A program made the translations under genes and the position numbers. Source: JANMDU01 sp031418715 (GTDB lineage Bacteria > Pseudomonadota > Gammaproteobacteria > Burkholderiales > Burkholderiaceae_C). Taken from it: a stretch of 64,000 nucleotides of DNA. Location of the stretch: positions 62,001-126,000 of the forward strand of contig JANOJL010000059.1 in NCBI GenBank assembly GCA_031418715.1. The letters run 5' to 3'. The notes below the pieces were generated by a model, which did no database searches, had not been told where the DNA came from, and saw only the letters and a list, made by a program, of their open reading frames with translations. Of the stretch, positions 18,051 to 26,338 are shown one piece after another. Position 1 is the first letter of the stretch; the number at the start of each line of letters is the position of its first letter.

Positions 18051-18998
18051 ATGAAGAACGTTCGAGATTTGATCACTCCCGAGGCTTTGGCCTTGATTCG
18101 CAGCGTGGCCGCACTGGGCAGCATGGCCGCTGCCGCTCGCGAGATGGGGCTGGTGCCCAGCGCAGTCACATACCGCGTGCGGCAGATTGAAGAATCGCTG
18201 GATGTGCTTTTGTTTGATCGCAGCGCCAAACAAGCGCGCATCACGCCCGCCGGTGAGGAACTGCTGCAAGGCGGGGAACGGGTGTTGCAAGAGCTCGATG
18301 CGGTGGCGCGGCGTGTGCAGCGCGTGGCCACTGGCTGGGAGCCGCAGTTGAGTATCGCGGTAGACAGCCTGATCTCGCGGCGCACCATATTTGAGTTGTG
18401 CGAGGCGTTTTTCGTCTCTGGCCCACAAGGCACAGCGCCACCCACGCGGCTGCGCATCCAAGGCGAGACGCTTTCTGGCACATGGCATGCGTTGCTCGAT
18501 GGCCAGGCTGATCTGGCCATTGGCGGCGTGGTCGAGGGCATTGCGCAGGCGGGTATTCAGGCCAAAAACTTAGGCGATGTGCCTTTTGTGTTCGCCGTAG
18601 CGCCAAATCATGCCCTTGCCTCAGCAAAACAGCCCCTCCCAGATGCCGTGATTCAGCAGCATCGCATCGTGGCGGTGGCCGATTCCACGCGGCGCAAGCA
18701 ATCGGTCACGATGGGCATCTTGCCCGGCCAAGATGTGCTGACAGTCAGCACCATGCCCGACAAGCTCGATGCGCAGTTGCGCGGTTTGGGCTGCGGCTTT
18801 GTGCCGCAGTGCATTGCTCAGCCCTATATCGACACCGGTCGCTTGGTCGCCATGAGCACGGAGCGCATCCCCCGTGTGCCCAAGGTCAACTACTCTTGGC
18901 GCACGCCGGAGCGCGGACAACTGGGCAAAGCGCTGTCGTGGTGGCTTGCCCAGCTTGCGCATGACACAACACGCGAGGCTTTGCTACATCGACATTAA
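18051..18998 (+). CDS. LysR family transcriptional regulator
   Basis: The 315-residue product starts at ATG 18051. The N-terminal winged helix-turn-helix is typical (ALIRSVAALGSMAAAAREMGLVPSAVTYRVRQIEESLDVLLFDR). A long linker helix and a periplasmic-binding-protein-like co-inducer domain follow, with ADLAIGGVV and the late PVPxVAxx-type strand. It is transcribed divergently from the pirin-pirin-flavodoxin cluster, so it is the likely regulator of that cluster; the inducer is unknown. The nearby dyad at 18024-18046 may be its operator. Confidence 0.94.
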   Translation: MKNVRDLITPEALALIRSVAALGSMAAAAREMGLVPSAVTYRVRQIEESLDVLLFDRSAKQARITPAGEELLQGGERVLQELDAVARRVQRVATGWEPQLSIAVDSLISRRTIFELCEAFFVSGPQGTAPPTRLRIQGETLSGTWHALLDGQADLAIGGVVEGIAQAGIQAKNLGDVPFVFAVAPNHALASAKQPLPDAVIQQHRIVAVADSTRRKQSVTMGILPGQDVLTVSTMPDKLDAQLRGLGCGFVPQCIAQPYIDTGRLVAMSTERIPRVPKVNYSWRTPERGQLGKALSWWLAQLAHDTTREALLHRH

Positions 18999-19026
18999 GC
19001 AAATCAGCGGTTCAAGGCTCTTTCAT

Positions 19027-19094
19027 TTGCTATATATTTCATAGCATCTTGCGCATATTCCATAACAGCTAGAGGCCTATTTTCTTCAAAATTC
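19027..19094 (+). repeat. Dispersed repeat copy 6
   Basis: Forward copy between the LysR gene and cydB: tttGCTATatatttcATAGCatctTGCGCAtattcCATAACaGCTAGAGGCCTATTTT, ending cttcaaaattcg. It shows the full consensus including the leading GCTAT/ATAGC dyad. Confidence 0.85.
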
Positions 19095-19142
19095 GAGGTC
19101 ACACCGTCACTCCTCCATTCAGCGCGTTTGCAATCACCGGTT

Positions 19143-20168
19143 TTAGTTTCCGTAGCTCATCGCTCGCGTTTTTCCTGAGAAGATGCGGTAGACGATCACC
19201 GTGTAGGCAATGATCATGGGAAGCACGATCAGCGCGCCGACCAAAATGATCTTGAGTGACTCGGGCGATGTGGCGGCTTGCCAGATGGTCATGCGGTCGA
19301 TCACGAGGTAGGGGAAAAGGCTGTAGCCCAGGCCGTAGAAAGCAAGGATGAAAATGCCCACGGTGGCTGCAAATGGCACCCAATCGCCATAGGCATTGCC
19401 CTGCGCCAAGCGCGTGGGCAGGCGGCAGAGGCTGCGATGGATGATGAAAAACAAGAGCGCGGTCATGATCGGCAGCGGAGCCAACAACACCACGTAAGGA
19501 AACGTGAACCATTTGTCAAAGATCCGCTCGCTCACCCAAGGTGTGCCCACGGAAATGGCAAGCACGCCAAGCGCCGTGAGCAACAATGCGCCGCGAGCCC
19601 ACTTTACGGCTTGCAGCTGCAAACTGCCTTCGGTTTTGAAGACCAGCCAAGTGGCGCCTAAAAGCGCGTAGCCAGCTGCCAAGCAGAGCGCGATCAGCGC
19701 GGCAAAAGTGCTGGCTTGCCAGCCGCTTTCAAAGCCAATGATGTAGCTGCCCAGCATCCATCCCTGCGATAGAGCAGCAAGCAGCGATCCGGCATAAAAC
19801 GCTTTGTCCCACCAAGGGCGATAGGCTGCTTGCGCTTTCAAGCGGAATTCAAAAGCCACGCCGCGCAAAATGAGTGCCACCAGCATGATCGCTACCGGCA
19901 AATACAGCTCGCCCAGAATGATGCCGTGCGCGGCAGGAAAGCAGGTTAGCAAGATGCCCACGCCGAGCACGAGCCAGGTCTCATTTGCATCCCAGAAAGG
20001 GCCAATGCTTGAGACCATCATGTCTTTGTCGGCTTGCCCCGCGCGGCGCAGCAAGATGCCGACGCCCAGATCATAGCCATCGAGCACCACATAGGCCAAC
20101 ATCGCCAAGCCCATCACGGCTAAGAAAATCACCGGCAGCCAATCGTTGAAAGTGAGGAGTTCTTTCAT
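19143..20168 (-). CDS. cydB: Cytochrome bd-type quinol oxidase subunit II
   Basis: Subunit II of a bd-type terminal oxidase that reduces oxygen with quinol. The 341-residue product starts at ATG 20168, overlapping the cydA stop as ATGA. It shows DWLPVIFLAVMGLAMLAYVVLDGYDLGVGIL, the family opening, then GPFWDANETWLVLGVG and about eight to nine helices. Reading upstream to 20456 gives a frame-shadow of cydA and is rejected. The short length, with the short Q-loop CydA, fits the cyanide-insensitive (CIO) subgroup. No CydX-like small gene or cydDC assembly exporter is seen here. Confidence 0.95.
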   Translation of the reverse strand: MKELLTFNDWLPVIFLAVMGLAMLAYVVLDGYDLGVGILLRRAGQADKDMMVSSIGPFWDANETWLVLGVGILLTCFPAAHGIILGELYLPVAIMLVALILRGVAFEFRLKAQAAYRPWWDKAFYAGSLLAALSQGWMLGSYIIGFESGWQASTFAALIALCLAAGYALLGATWLVFKTEGSLQLQAVKWARGALLLTALGVLAISVGTPWVSERIFDKWFTFPYVVLLAPLPIMTALLFFIIHRSLCRLPTRLAQGNAYGDWVPFAATVGIFILAFYGLGYSLFPYLVIDRMTIWQAATSPESLKIILVGALIVLPMIIAYTVIVYRIFSGKTRAMSYGN

Positions 20169-21541
20169 GCTGCGCTCCCGGCGATTGCTGGAGAAGAAAC
20201 TGCCTCGGGCGAACCGGCTTTTCGCGCCAAGTAAAACAGCACGGAAATGTAGGCCACGAGCAGCATCAGATACACCGTGATGTACATCGCCAGCGTGCCG
20301 GCCAGCATCGGCGTAGGAATCGTCGCGGCTGCTTCTCTTGTGCTCAACACACCCGTCACGAGCCAAGGCTGGCGGCCAATCTCCGTCACGTACCAGCCAG
20401 CCAGCGTGGCCACCCAACCAGAGAACGTCATACCCACCAGCACTTTGGCGAGCCACGGCTTGATCGCTCTGCCCTTGCGCTGCTGCCAGAGCGCGAGCCA
20501 GCCCACAGCCAGCATCAGCATTCCTGTGCCCACCATGATCCGAAAACCCCAGAATACGGGTGCAACCGGCGGATGCTGGCCGATAAAGTCATTCAAACCC
20601 TTCACTTCGCCATCGATGTCATGCGTCAAATAAAGCGAGGCTAGCTTCGGAATGCTGATCTCATGCTTGTTCTCGCGAGCTTGTTCATCTGGTATGCCAA
20701 AGAGCACCGCTGGCGCGCCACGCTGTGTCTCCCAAATGCCTTCCATCGCAGCTAATTTTGCAGGCTGATGTTTGAAGGTGTTCACACCATGCAAATCACC
20801 GAGGAAAATCTGCACCGGCACGAGCATCGCTGCCATCACAATGCCTGTGCGCAGCGTGGCCTTCACACTCTCGCTGTGATCGCCGCGCAACCAGCGATAA
20901 GCGCTGATCCCGGCAAGCAAGAAAGAGACCGTCACAAAGCAAGCCATCATCATGTGCGAGAGCTTGTAGGGAAAGGAGGGGTTGAAAATCACCGCCCACC
21001 AATCGGTCACATGCGCCACCATCACACCCGCCTGATTGGGGCGCATCTCAAAGCCAGCTGGCGTTTGCATCCAAGAATTCAGCGCCAAAATCCAGAAGGC
21101 GGAAAGACTGGTGCCAAACGCCACAAGGCAGGTCGCGGCTGTATGCCAGCGATGCCCGACTCTAGCCAAGCCAAACAGCATCACGCCTAAGAAGCTCGCC
21201 TCTAAAAAGAAGGCTGTCATCACCTCATAGGCCAGCAGCGGCCCCGCGATATTGCCCACCGTGTTCATGAAGCCTGGCCAGTTGGTGCCAAACTGAAAAC
21301 TCATCGTGATGCCGCTGACCACGCCCAAGGCAAAGGTCAATGCAAATACCTTCACCCAGAAGAAATAGGCGTCCATCCATTTCGTATCTTGCGTGCGTGC
21401 AAAGCGCAGCTTGAAAAACACCAAGACCCAAGCCAGCGCAATCGTGATCGTGGGAAAGAGGATGTGAAAGCTGATGTTGGCCGCGAATTGGATGCGGTGC
21501 AAGATCAGGGGATCAAAGGCAACAGAAGTGGCTTCGTTCAT
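20165..21541 (-). CDS. cydA: Cytochrome bd-type (cyanide-insensitive type) ubiquinol oxidase subunit I
   Basis: This is the haem-carrying subunit I. The 458-residue product opens with FDPLILHRIQFAANISFHILFP, containing the conserved axial histidine near residue 15. It has GTNWPGFMNTVGNIAGPLLAYEVMTAF-type helices, the quinol-binding GDLHG and KHQPAKLAAMEG motifs, and a WGFRIMVGTGMLM helix near the C-terminus. It is about 60 residues shorter than E. coli CydA, consistent with the short Q-loop found in CIO-type enzymes. It lies 9 bp downstream of a GbsR/MarR regulator and overlaps cydB by 4 bp, so all three are probably one operon. Confidence 0.95.
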   Translation of the reverse strand: MNEATSVAFDPLILHRIQFAANISFHILFPTITIALAWVLVFFKLRFARTQDTKWMDAYFFWVKVFALTFALGVVSGITMSFQFGTNWPGFMNTVGNIAGPLLAYEVMTAFFLEASFLGVMLFGLARVGHRWHTAATCLVAFGTSLSAFWILALNSWMQTPAGFEMRPNQAGVMVAHVTDWWAVIFNPSFPYKLSHMMMACFVTVSFLLAGISAYRWLRGDHSESVKATLRTGIVMAAMLVPVQIFLGDLHGVNTFKHQPAKLAAMEGIWETQRGAPAVLFGIPDEQARENKHEISIPKLASLYLTHDIDGEVKGLNDFIGQHPPVAPVFWGFRIMVGTGMLMLAVGWLALWQQRKGRAIKPWLAKVLVGMTFSGWVATLAGWYVTEIGRQPWLVTGVLSTREAAATIPTPMLAGTLAMYITVYLMLLVAYISVLFYLARKAGSPEAVSSPAIAGSAA

Positions 21542-21550
21542 GGCGAGTTC

Positions 21551-22153
21551 CTAGAAAATCGGGGGAATGAGGTTTTCGGGCGCTGTGTCTCGGTCGTTGT
21601 TTTTGTCTTTGCTCTTAAAAAGCATCATGTCTTTGAGCTCCAGCAGCTTTTGCGCCGCTGCGCCCATCTTCATCAGCTGGCGAAGCGTGTGCTCATCGAG
21701 GCGCTGGATATCGGTAAACCAGGTCGTCACCAGCTCAATCAGCTCATGCATTTGCGCCATGCGTTTTTGCGCATGCATGTCTTGCGGATTCGTGGGCTCG
21801 ACCAGCAGCGAATCACGCAGCATAGAAAGCGTCGGATCAATCTCGCGCTTCTTTCGCTCATCCGCCAGTGTGCGGAAAATCAGCCAGACATCATCCGGCG
21901 CACTGAAATACTCGCGCCGATCGCTGGGCAAATGCTGAAGCTTGACCAAGCGCCAAGAATCCAGCTCCTTCAAACCCATGCTCACGTTCGAGCGCGAAAA
22001 ATCCAGCGCCTCGGCGATTTCATCGGCATTTAGTGGGCGCTCGCTCACAAAAAGCAGCGCATAAATCTGCCCCACCGTGCGGTTGATCCCCCAGCGGCTG
22101 CCCATTTCACCAAAATGGAGCACGAAGCTTTGAGCGAGAGGCGTGAGTTTCAT
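21551..22153 (-). CDS. GbsR/MarR family transcriptional regulator
   Basis: The 200-residue product carries a winged helix-turn-helix (TVGQIYALLFVSERPLNADEIAEALDFSRSNVSMGLKELDSW). The N-terminus FVLHFGEMGSRWGINRT is typical of the GbsR subgroup. A helical C-terminus ends in a charged tail. It is the first gene of the cydAB operon with 9 bp to cydA, so it most likely senses a condition that controls the oxidase; the signal is unknown. An inverted repeat just upstream of its start is a candidate operator for autoregulation. Confidence 0.9.
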   Translation of the reverse strand: MKLTPLAQSFVLHFGEMGSRWGINRTVGQIYALLFVSERPLNADEIAEALDFSRSNVSMGLKELDSWRLVKLQHLPSDRREYFSAPDDVWLIFRTLADERKKREIDPTLSMLRDSLLVEPTNPQDMHAQKRMAQMHELIELVTTWFTDIQRLDEHTLRQLMKMGAAAQKLLELKDMMLFKSKDKNNDRDTAPENLIPPIF

Positions 22154-22164
22154 GTAATTCCTTG

Positions 22165-22186
22165 AATTTCAGTAATTCGTGAAATT
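22165..22186. promoter_or_regulatory. Inverted repeat upstream of the GbsR-cydAB operon
   Basis: AATTTCA-N8-TGAAATT is a perfect 7-bp dyad starting 12 bp upstream of the regulator's start codon. Its size and position fit a MarR-family operator that would repress the regulator and the oxidase together. This is inferred from symmetry and location only. Confidence 0.5.
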
Positions 22187-22368
22187 ATAAGAAACTCAAA
22201 GAATGTTTGTACGCTTGTTCAGAAAAACCCTTTTCTAGCAGTCACTGTCGCAATTCCCCCTACGCAACTCCCACTACATATTTCCCACACATAAAAGTCA
22301 CGCGCGCGACCCTATCATCCAGCCTGACTCGAATCTGACTTGCCACTCATTCATTTAGGAGACACTAC

Positions 22369-23370
22369 ATGACCACACGCCGCACCCTTGTTCACACCAC
22401 GCTCACTGCCCTCATCAGCATTGGCGTCGCGCTCAACGCCAGCTCACAAACCGCCCCTGCGCCAGCCTCCGCTCCAGCAGCTGCTTGGCCCACGCAAGCC
22501 GTGAAAATCATCGTGCCCTACGCAGCTGGCGGCACAACCGACATTGCCGCGCGCATCTTGGCGGTAGAACTCAGTAAAAAATGGAATCAGCCCGTGCTCG
22601 TCGACAACAAGCCCGGCGCGTCCACACAGATCGGCACCGACCAAGTCGCCAAATCCAAAGACGGCCACACCCTGCTCATGACGGCCTCGCCCTTTGCCGT
22701 CAACCCTACCTTGTTTGCCAAACTGCCCTATGACACCTATAAAGATTTCAAACCCGTCACACTGGTGGTGCGCAATGGTTTGTTTCTCGTGACCAGTGGC
22801 AAACAGCCTTTTGCGAGCATCAAAGATTTGGTGGAAGCAGGCAAAGGCGACAAAACCGTGAGCATCGCCTCGCCTGCCAATGGCAGCATGGCGCATATGG
22901 TGGCCGAGCTGGTGGCAGATCAGCAAAAGCTCAATCTGCTGCATGTGCCCTATCGCGGCACGCCTCCTGCGCTGGTCGATGTGATGGGAGGCCAAGTGCA
23001 ATTCATGTTTGACAACCCCAGCTCTTCTTTACCACTCATCAAAGACGGCAAACTCAAAGCGCTGGCTTATACCGGCGCTAAACGCAGCAAGGCTTTACCC
23101 AATGTGCCCACCGTGGCCGAGACCTTCCCCGGCTTTGAAGCGCTCAACTGGTTTGGCATGCTCGCCCCGAGCAGCATGGACGACAAGCTGCTAGACCGCA
23201 TTGCTAAGGATGCCAACGAAGTGCTCAAACGCAAAGAAGTGGTGGAAAGATTCACCAGCGAAGGCGTAGAAATCGGCGGCATCCCGCGCGAAGCTTTTGG
23301 CGCATTTCTGGCTGTTGAGACGATTCGCTGGGCAAAAATTGTGCGGGCGCGCAATATCAAGGCGGATTGA
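22369..23370 (+). CDS. Bug/TctC-family periplasmic substrate-binding protein
   Basis: The 333-residue product has a signal peptide (MTTRRTLVHTTLTALISIGVAL, cleavage near NASSQ or later). The Bug-family motifs follow: WPTQAVKIIVPYAAGGTTDIAARILA, then KPGASTQIGTDQVAKS, and the domain-hinge block PYRGTPPALVDVMGGQVQFMFDN. Such proteins bind carboxylates for tripartite tricarboxylate transporters, but here no tctAB-type membrane genes are adjacent. Orphan Bug proteins are abundant in Burkholderiales. It is divergent from the cyd regulator. Confidence 0.93.
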   Translation: MTTRRTLVHTTLTALISIGVALNASSQTAPAPASAPAAAWPTQAVKIIVPYAAGGTTDIAARILAVELSKKWNQPVLVDNKPGASTQIGTDQVAKSKDGHTLLMTASPFAVNPTLFAKLPYDTYKDFKPVTLVVRNGLFLVTSGKQPFASIKDLVEAGKGDKTVSIASPANGSMAHMVAELVADQQKLNLLHVPYRGTPPALVDVMGGQVQFMFDNPSSSLPLIKDGKLKALAYTGAKRSKALPNVPTVAETFPGFEALNWFGMLAPSSMDDKLLDRIAKDANEVLKRKEVVERFTSEGVEIGGIPREAFGAFLAVETIRWAKIVRARNIKAD

Positions 23371-23381
23371 CTGGTTTTGTA

Positions 23382-23450
23382 TTTGCTACTATATTGATAG
23401 CAATCGATACAGGATATATAACGGGGAACAGTCAATTTCTCTTAAAAATA
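23382..23450 (+). repeat. Dispersed repeat copy 7
   Basis: Diverged forward copy between two convergent genes: ttGCTActatattgATAGCaatcgatacaggatATATAACGG, then cTTAAAAAt. It keeps the dyad and TATAACGG core but has lost TGCGCA. Confidence 0.65.
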
Positions 23451-23461
23451 AGCCCGCAACT

Positions 23462-24325
23462 TCACCCCCCGTTAGCAGCAATCCAATCTTTAAAACCAGG
23501 ATGCTGCCGCATCGTATTGAAGCAAAAGCCTTGCTCTTTTAAACCCACAATCAGCGGCTCTAAAACAGCAGGCGCCCATGGGTCTTTGCGGCTCCAAATG
23601 CCCAGATGCGCCATGAGAATGTCGCCTGCGCGGATGTCTTTGAGGGCTTTTTTCAAAAGTGCGTCATTCGACACACGCTCGCTGGGCAACTCATCGCCCA
23701 AGAAGCCAGCAGGTGCCCAGTCGACGTGTTTGTAGCCGCATTTTTCAGCCTCTGCTAATAGCTTAGGGGAAGTCTTGCCACCGGGAGCACGAAACAAAGG
23801 CAACGCTTTTTTGCCGCTGTAAAACTCACTCCGCTCTTTGGCTAAATCCCGTTGCTCGCAGTATTTTTTAGGCTCCCAAGTGAAGCTACGACCTGCCAGA
23901 GCGCCTTGCGTGGGCTGCACGATGAAGGCAGTAGCGATGCCTTTGGCGTCGCCCATCAAAACCGGATGATCCCAAGTGTGAGAGGCGAATTCATGGCCTT
24001 CTTTGCCGCGCGCTGCCCAGAATTTTTCACCCCAATTTTTTGCCAAGCTCGTGCTCTCGTCTTTCGTCTTCTCGTTGGCCGTGAAGAAGGTGACTTTTAC
24101 GTTGTGTTTGTTCAACGTATCGGCCATCATCTGCGCCACCTCCATGTGACCCGTGTCGAGTGTTAGATACACCGGTTTGTCGCAAAGTGCAGGTGGCGGA
24201 ATCACCACCGCTGCAGGGGCAGGCGCAGGTTTTTTGCCAAAAATTGAGCTCAATTGGGCAGTAGCCGTTATAGAACCTGCGCAGAGCGCTATCGAAACGA
24301 TAGTAATTTTAAAGGCGTGAGGCAT
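23462..24325 (-). CDS. Polysaccharide deacetylase (NodB-fold) family protein
   Basis: This exported NodB-fold carbohydrate esterase has 287 residues from ATG 24325. The signal peptide (FKITIVSIALCAGSITATAQ) is encoded by a copy of the window's dispersed repeat. Motif 1, usually TFDDG, reads LTLDTGHME, so the catalytic-base Asp is kept but the metal-binding Asp is replaced by Thr. Motif 2 is HEFASHTWDH, motif 3 FRAPGGKTSP and the late motif GDILMAHLG. The substitution may mean altered metal chemistry or another substrate. It overlaps the upstream beta-propeller gene by 17 nt, so the two are coupled and may act together in the periplasm. Confidence 0.88.
   Translation of the reverse strand: MPHAFKITIVSIALCAGSITATAQLSSIFGKKPAPAPAAVVIPPPALCDKPVYLTLDTGHMEVAQMMADTLNKHNVKVTFFTANEKTKDESTSLAKNWGEKFWAARGKEGHEFASHTWDHPVLMGDAKGIATAFIVQPTQGALAGRSFTWEPKKYCEQRDLAKERSEFYSGKKALPLFRAPGGKTSPKLLAEAEKCGYKHVDWAPAGFLGDELPSERVSNDALLKKALKDIRAGDILMAHLGIWSRKDPWAPAVLEPLIVGLKEQGFCFNTMRQHPGFKDWIAANGG
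24258..24310 (-). repeat. Dispersed repeat copy 8 (encodes a signal peptide core)
   Basis: On the minus strand: aaaattactatcgtttcgATAGCgctcTGCGCAggttcTATAACGGCTActg. It is read in the sense direction at the start of the deacetylase gene, where it encodes IVSIALCAGSITATA. Confidence 0.75.
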
Positions 24326-25355
24326 GATCCAACGTCCACACCCCATGCGGTGAGCGGCCCACGTTGACCTGGCGGGCGACTTTACCCGTTTGCAGATCAA
24401 TCACCGTGAGTTTTTTCGCCCAACGAGAAGTGACATACAGCCATTTTCCATCAGCCGACACATCCATGCAATCGGGCCCGCCCGGCACATTGATTTGCGC
24501 CACGATGCTTTGCGTTTGCAAATCCAGCTTACTGACCGTATTGGCCACGCGGTTGCTCACGAAAACGTGGCGCTTGTCGCCCGCTGAGCGAAAGGCATGC
24601 GCGCCTTTGCCTGTAAAAATCGTTTTCACTAATTTTGGCGGCTGCGCGCTACCCGCAGACACATCGAACACCTGCACGCTGTCGCTCGCGGTGAGGCCGA
24701 TATAGGCAAATTTGTCTCCTGGCGAAAGATAAATATCGGCAGGCATGGGGCCCGTCGGCGCGCGCCAGCGAATGCTTTGTGTGGCTAAATCGACGGCCAC
24801 CCATTCGTCGCTGTCTTGCATCGTCACGTAAACCGTGGTGGATTTGCTGTCGATCCACATGTGGCTAGGCGTTTTGCTGGTGGAGATGCGTTTAACGAGC
24901 TTCAAAGGCTCAGGCGATTGCGGCAACCATTGGTAAATATCAACATGGTTCAAGCGATTCGCAGCGGTGACAAACCATTTCATATCAGGCGAAAAGCGCA
25001 GGTGATACGGATCAAGGATGTCTTTGACGACACGCTGCACTGCGGCAGTGCGCGGATCCAGAAACGTGAGCGAATCGCCGCCTGCATTGGCCACGATAAG
25101 CGACTTTTCATCAGGCGTGAGATACAAATGATGCGGCTCTTTGCCAGTGGGAATGCGCTTGATCTCTTTCCAAGTGTTCGCATCGATCACGCTCACATCT
25201 GCGTCCAGCGAATTGAGCACGAAGATGGGTGGTTTGCTGGCTGGGCTGATGGTGGCTGGTGCAGATGTGGCCGCAGGCGCTTGCGCCCACGCGCGAGGCA
25301 ACACAAACAAGCTAGCAGAACCCAACAAACCAGCTAAAAAATGCGAACGTTTCAA
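24309..25355 (-). CDS. YVTN-type beta-propeller repeat protein, exported
   Basis: The product is about 348 residues with a signal peptide (KRSHFLAGLLGSASLFVLPRAWA). Repeated beta-propeller blades of the YVTN class follow, such as VSVIDANTWKEIKRIPTGKEPHHLYLTPDEKSLIVAN and later copies with PDCMDVSADGKWLYVTSR and LTVIDLQTGKVARQVNVGRSPHGVW. No ATG fits; I suggest a TTG at 25355, but other TTG codons up to 25406 are possible. It precedes and overlaps the deacetylase gene, so a joint envelope role is likely. Such propellers are usually binding or scaffold domains; no catalytic residues are evident. Confidence 0.85.
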   Translation of the reverse strand: MKRSHFLAGLLGSASLFVLPRAWAQAPAATSAPATISPASKPPIFVLNSLDADVSVIDANTWKEIKRIPTGKEPHHLYLTPDEKSLIVANAGGDSLTFLDPRTAAVQRVVKDILDPYHLRFSPDMKWFVTAANRLNHVDIYQWLPQSPEPLKLVKRISTSKTPSHMWIDSKSTTVYVTMQDSDEWVAVDLATQSIRWRAPTGPMPADIYLSPGDKFAYIGLTASDSVQVFDVSAGSAQPPKLVKTIFTGKGAHAFRSAGDKRHVFVSNRVANTVSKLDLQTQSIVAQINVPGGPDCMDVSADGKWLYVTSRWAKKLTVIDLQTGKVARQVNVGRSPHGVWTLDHASRL

Positions 25356-25452
25356 AACAAAGACTTTCAACGCGGAAACAACCCATGATTTTACCTGTTG
25401 CCCCAACGCTCACATTGAGCAGCACCCACCAAATCACCTGCAAAATAGCGCC

Positions 25453-26322
25453 ATGACTGCATCAGTTGCTACAGAAATCGAAAAAATCCCCGTTCTGGGC
25501 GTGAATCTGGAAGTGATGCGAATTCCTGCGGCCTCAAACCATACAGCGCCCGCCGCGTCAGAACCCGGCACAGCATCAGGTTCAGCCGCTTCAAGCCTGG
25601 GTAAATCAAGTCGTGCCCCCATCGTTTTCTTGCACGAAGGCCTAGGCTCGGTCGCCATGTGGCGAGATTTTCCAATGCAGCTCTGCCAAGCCACAGGCCG
25701 CGCTGGCCTCGTCTATTCGCGGCGTGGCTACGGCCAGTCTGATACCGTGCCAGAAGTGCGAGGCGCTGGCCGCTTGCTGCCTGATTACATGCACAAAGAA
25801 GCAGTCGAAGTGCTCCCCGAGCTGCTGAGCCTCTGCGGCATTGAAAAGCCCATCCTGCTAGGCCATTCCGACGGCGGCACCATCGCCCTGCTCCACGCCG
25901 CCCAGTTTGAAACTGAGGCCTGCATCGTCATGGCACCCCATCTCTTCGTCGAAGACATCAGCATCCAAGCAATCACAGCCGCCCGCGAGGCTTACGAGCA
26001 AGGCGACCTGCACCATCGCCTGCAAAAATTTCACACCCATGTCGATACCGCCTTTTGGCAATGGAACGATATCTGGCTCAACGAAGCATTTTGCAGCTTC
26101 AATATCGAAGAAGAATGCAAACGCATCACGTGCCCTTTGCTTGCCATCCAAGGCTTTGATGATCCCTATGGCACGATGGCGCAGGTTGACGCGCTAGGCG
26201 ACTCGCCGTTACATAATAAGCGCAGAGTGCTATTAAAATTGGAGCGATGCGGTCATTCACCGCATCGCGATCAAACGGATCAAGTGCTGACTGCTTTGAT
26301 AGCTTTCTTGCGCGATATCTAG
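25453..26322 (+). CDS. Alpha/beta fold hydrolase
   Basis: The 289-residue product starts at ATG 25453 (MTASVATEIEKIP). The oxyanion region is FLHEGLGSVAMWRDFP. The nucleophile elbow is LLGHSDGGTIALLHA (Ser in GHSDG), with a likely acid in QGFDDPYG and the catalytic His in RCGHSPHRDQ. Substrate is unknown. A partial dispersed-repeat copy (26208-26245) encodes the stretch around LHNKRRVLLKL, just before the catalytic histidine. It is a single gene between the divergent propeller gene and convergent uvrB. Confidence 0.93.
   Translation: MTASVATEIEKIPVLGVNLEVMRIPAASNHTAPAASEPGTASGSAASSLGKSSRAPIVFLHEGLGSVAMWRDFPMQLCQATGRAGLVYSRRGYGQSDTVPEVRGAGRLLPDYMHKEAVEVLPELLSLCGIEKPILLGHSDGGTIALLHAAQFETEACIVMAPHLFVEDISIQAITAAREAYEQGDLHHRLQKFHTHVDTAFWQWNDIWLNEAFCSFNIEEECKRITCPLLAIQGFDDPYGTMAQVDALGDSPLHNKRRVLLKLERCGHSPHRDQTDQVLTALIAFLRDI
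26208..26245 (-). repeat. Dispersed repeat copy 9 (inside hydrolase gene, partial)
   Basis: Reverse partial copy: on the minus strand aattttaATAGCActcTGCGCttattatgTAACGG. It is in frame within the alpha/beta hydrolase coding region. Confidence 0.6.
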
Positions 26323-26338
26323 ACAACTCCTACCCAAA

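Noticed and set aside
20169..20456. N-terminal extension of cydB
   Set aside because: It is an out-of-frame reading of the cydA end; the ATG at 20168 with ATGA overlap matches the family start.
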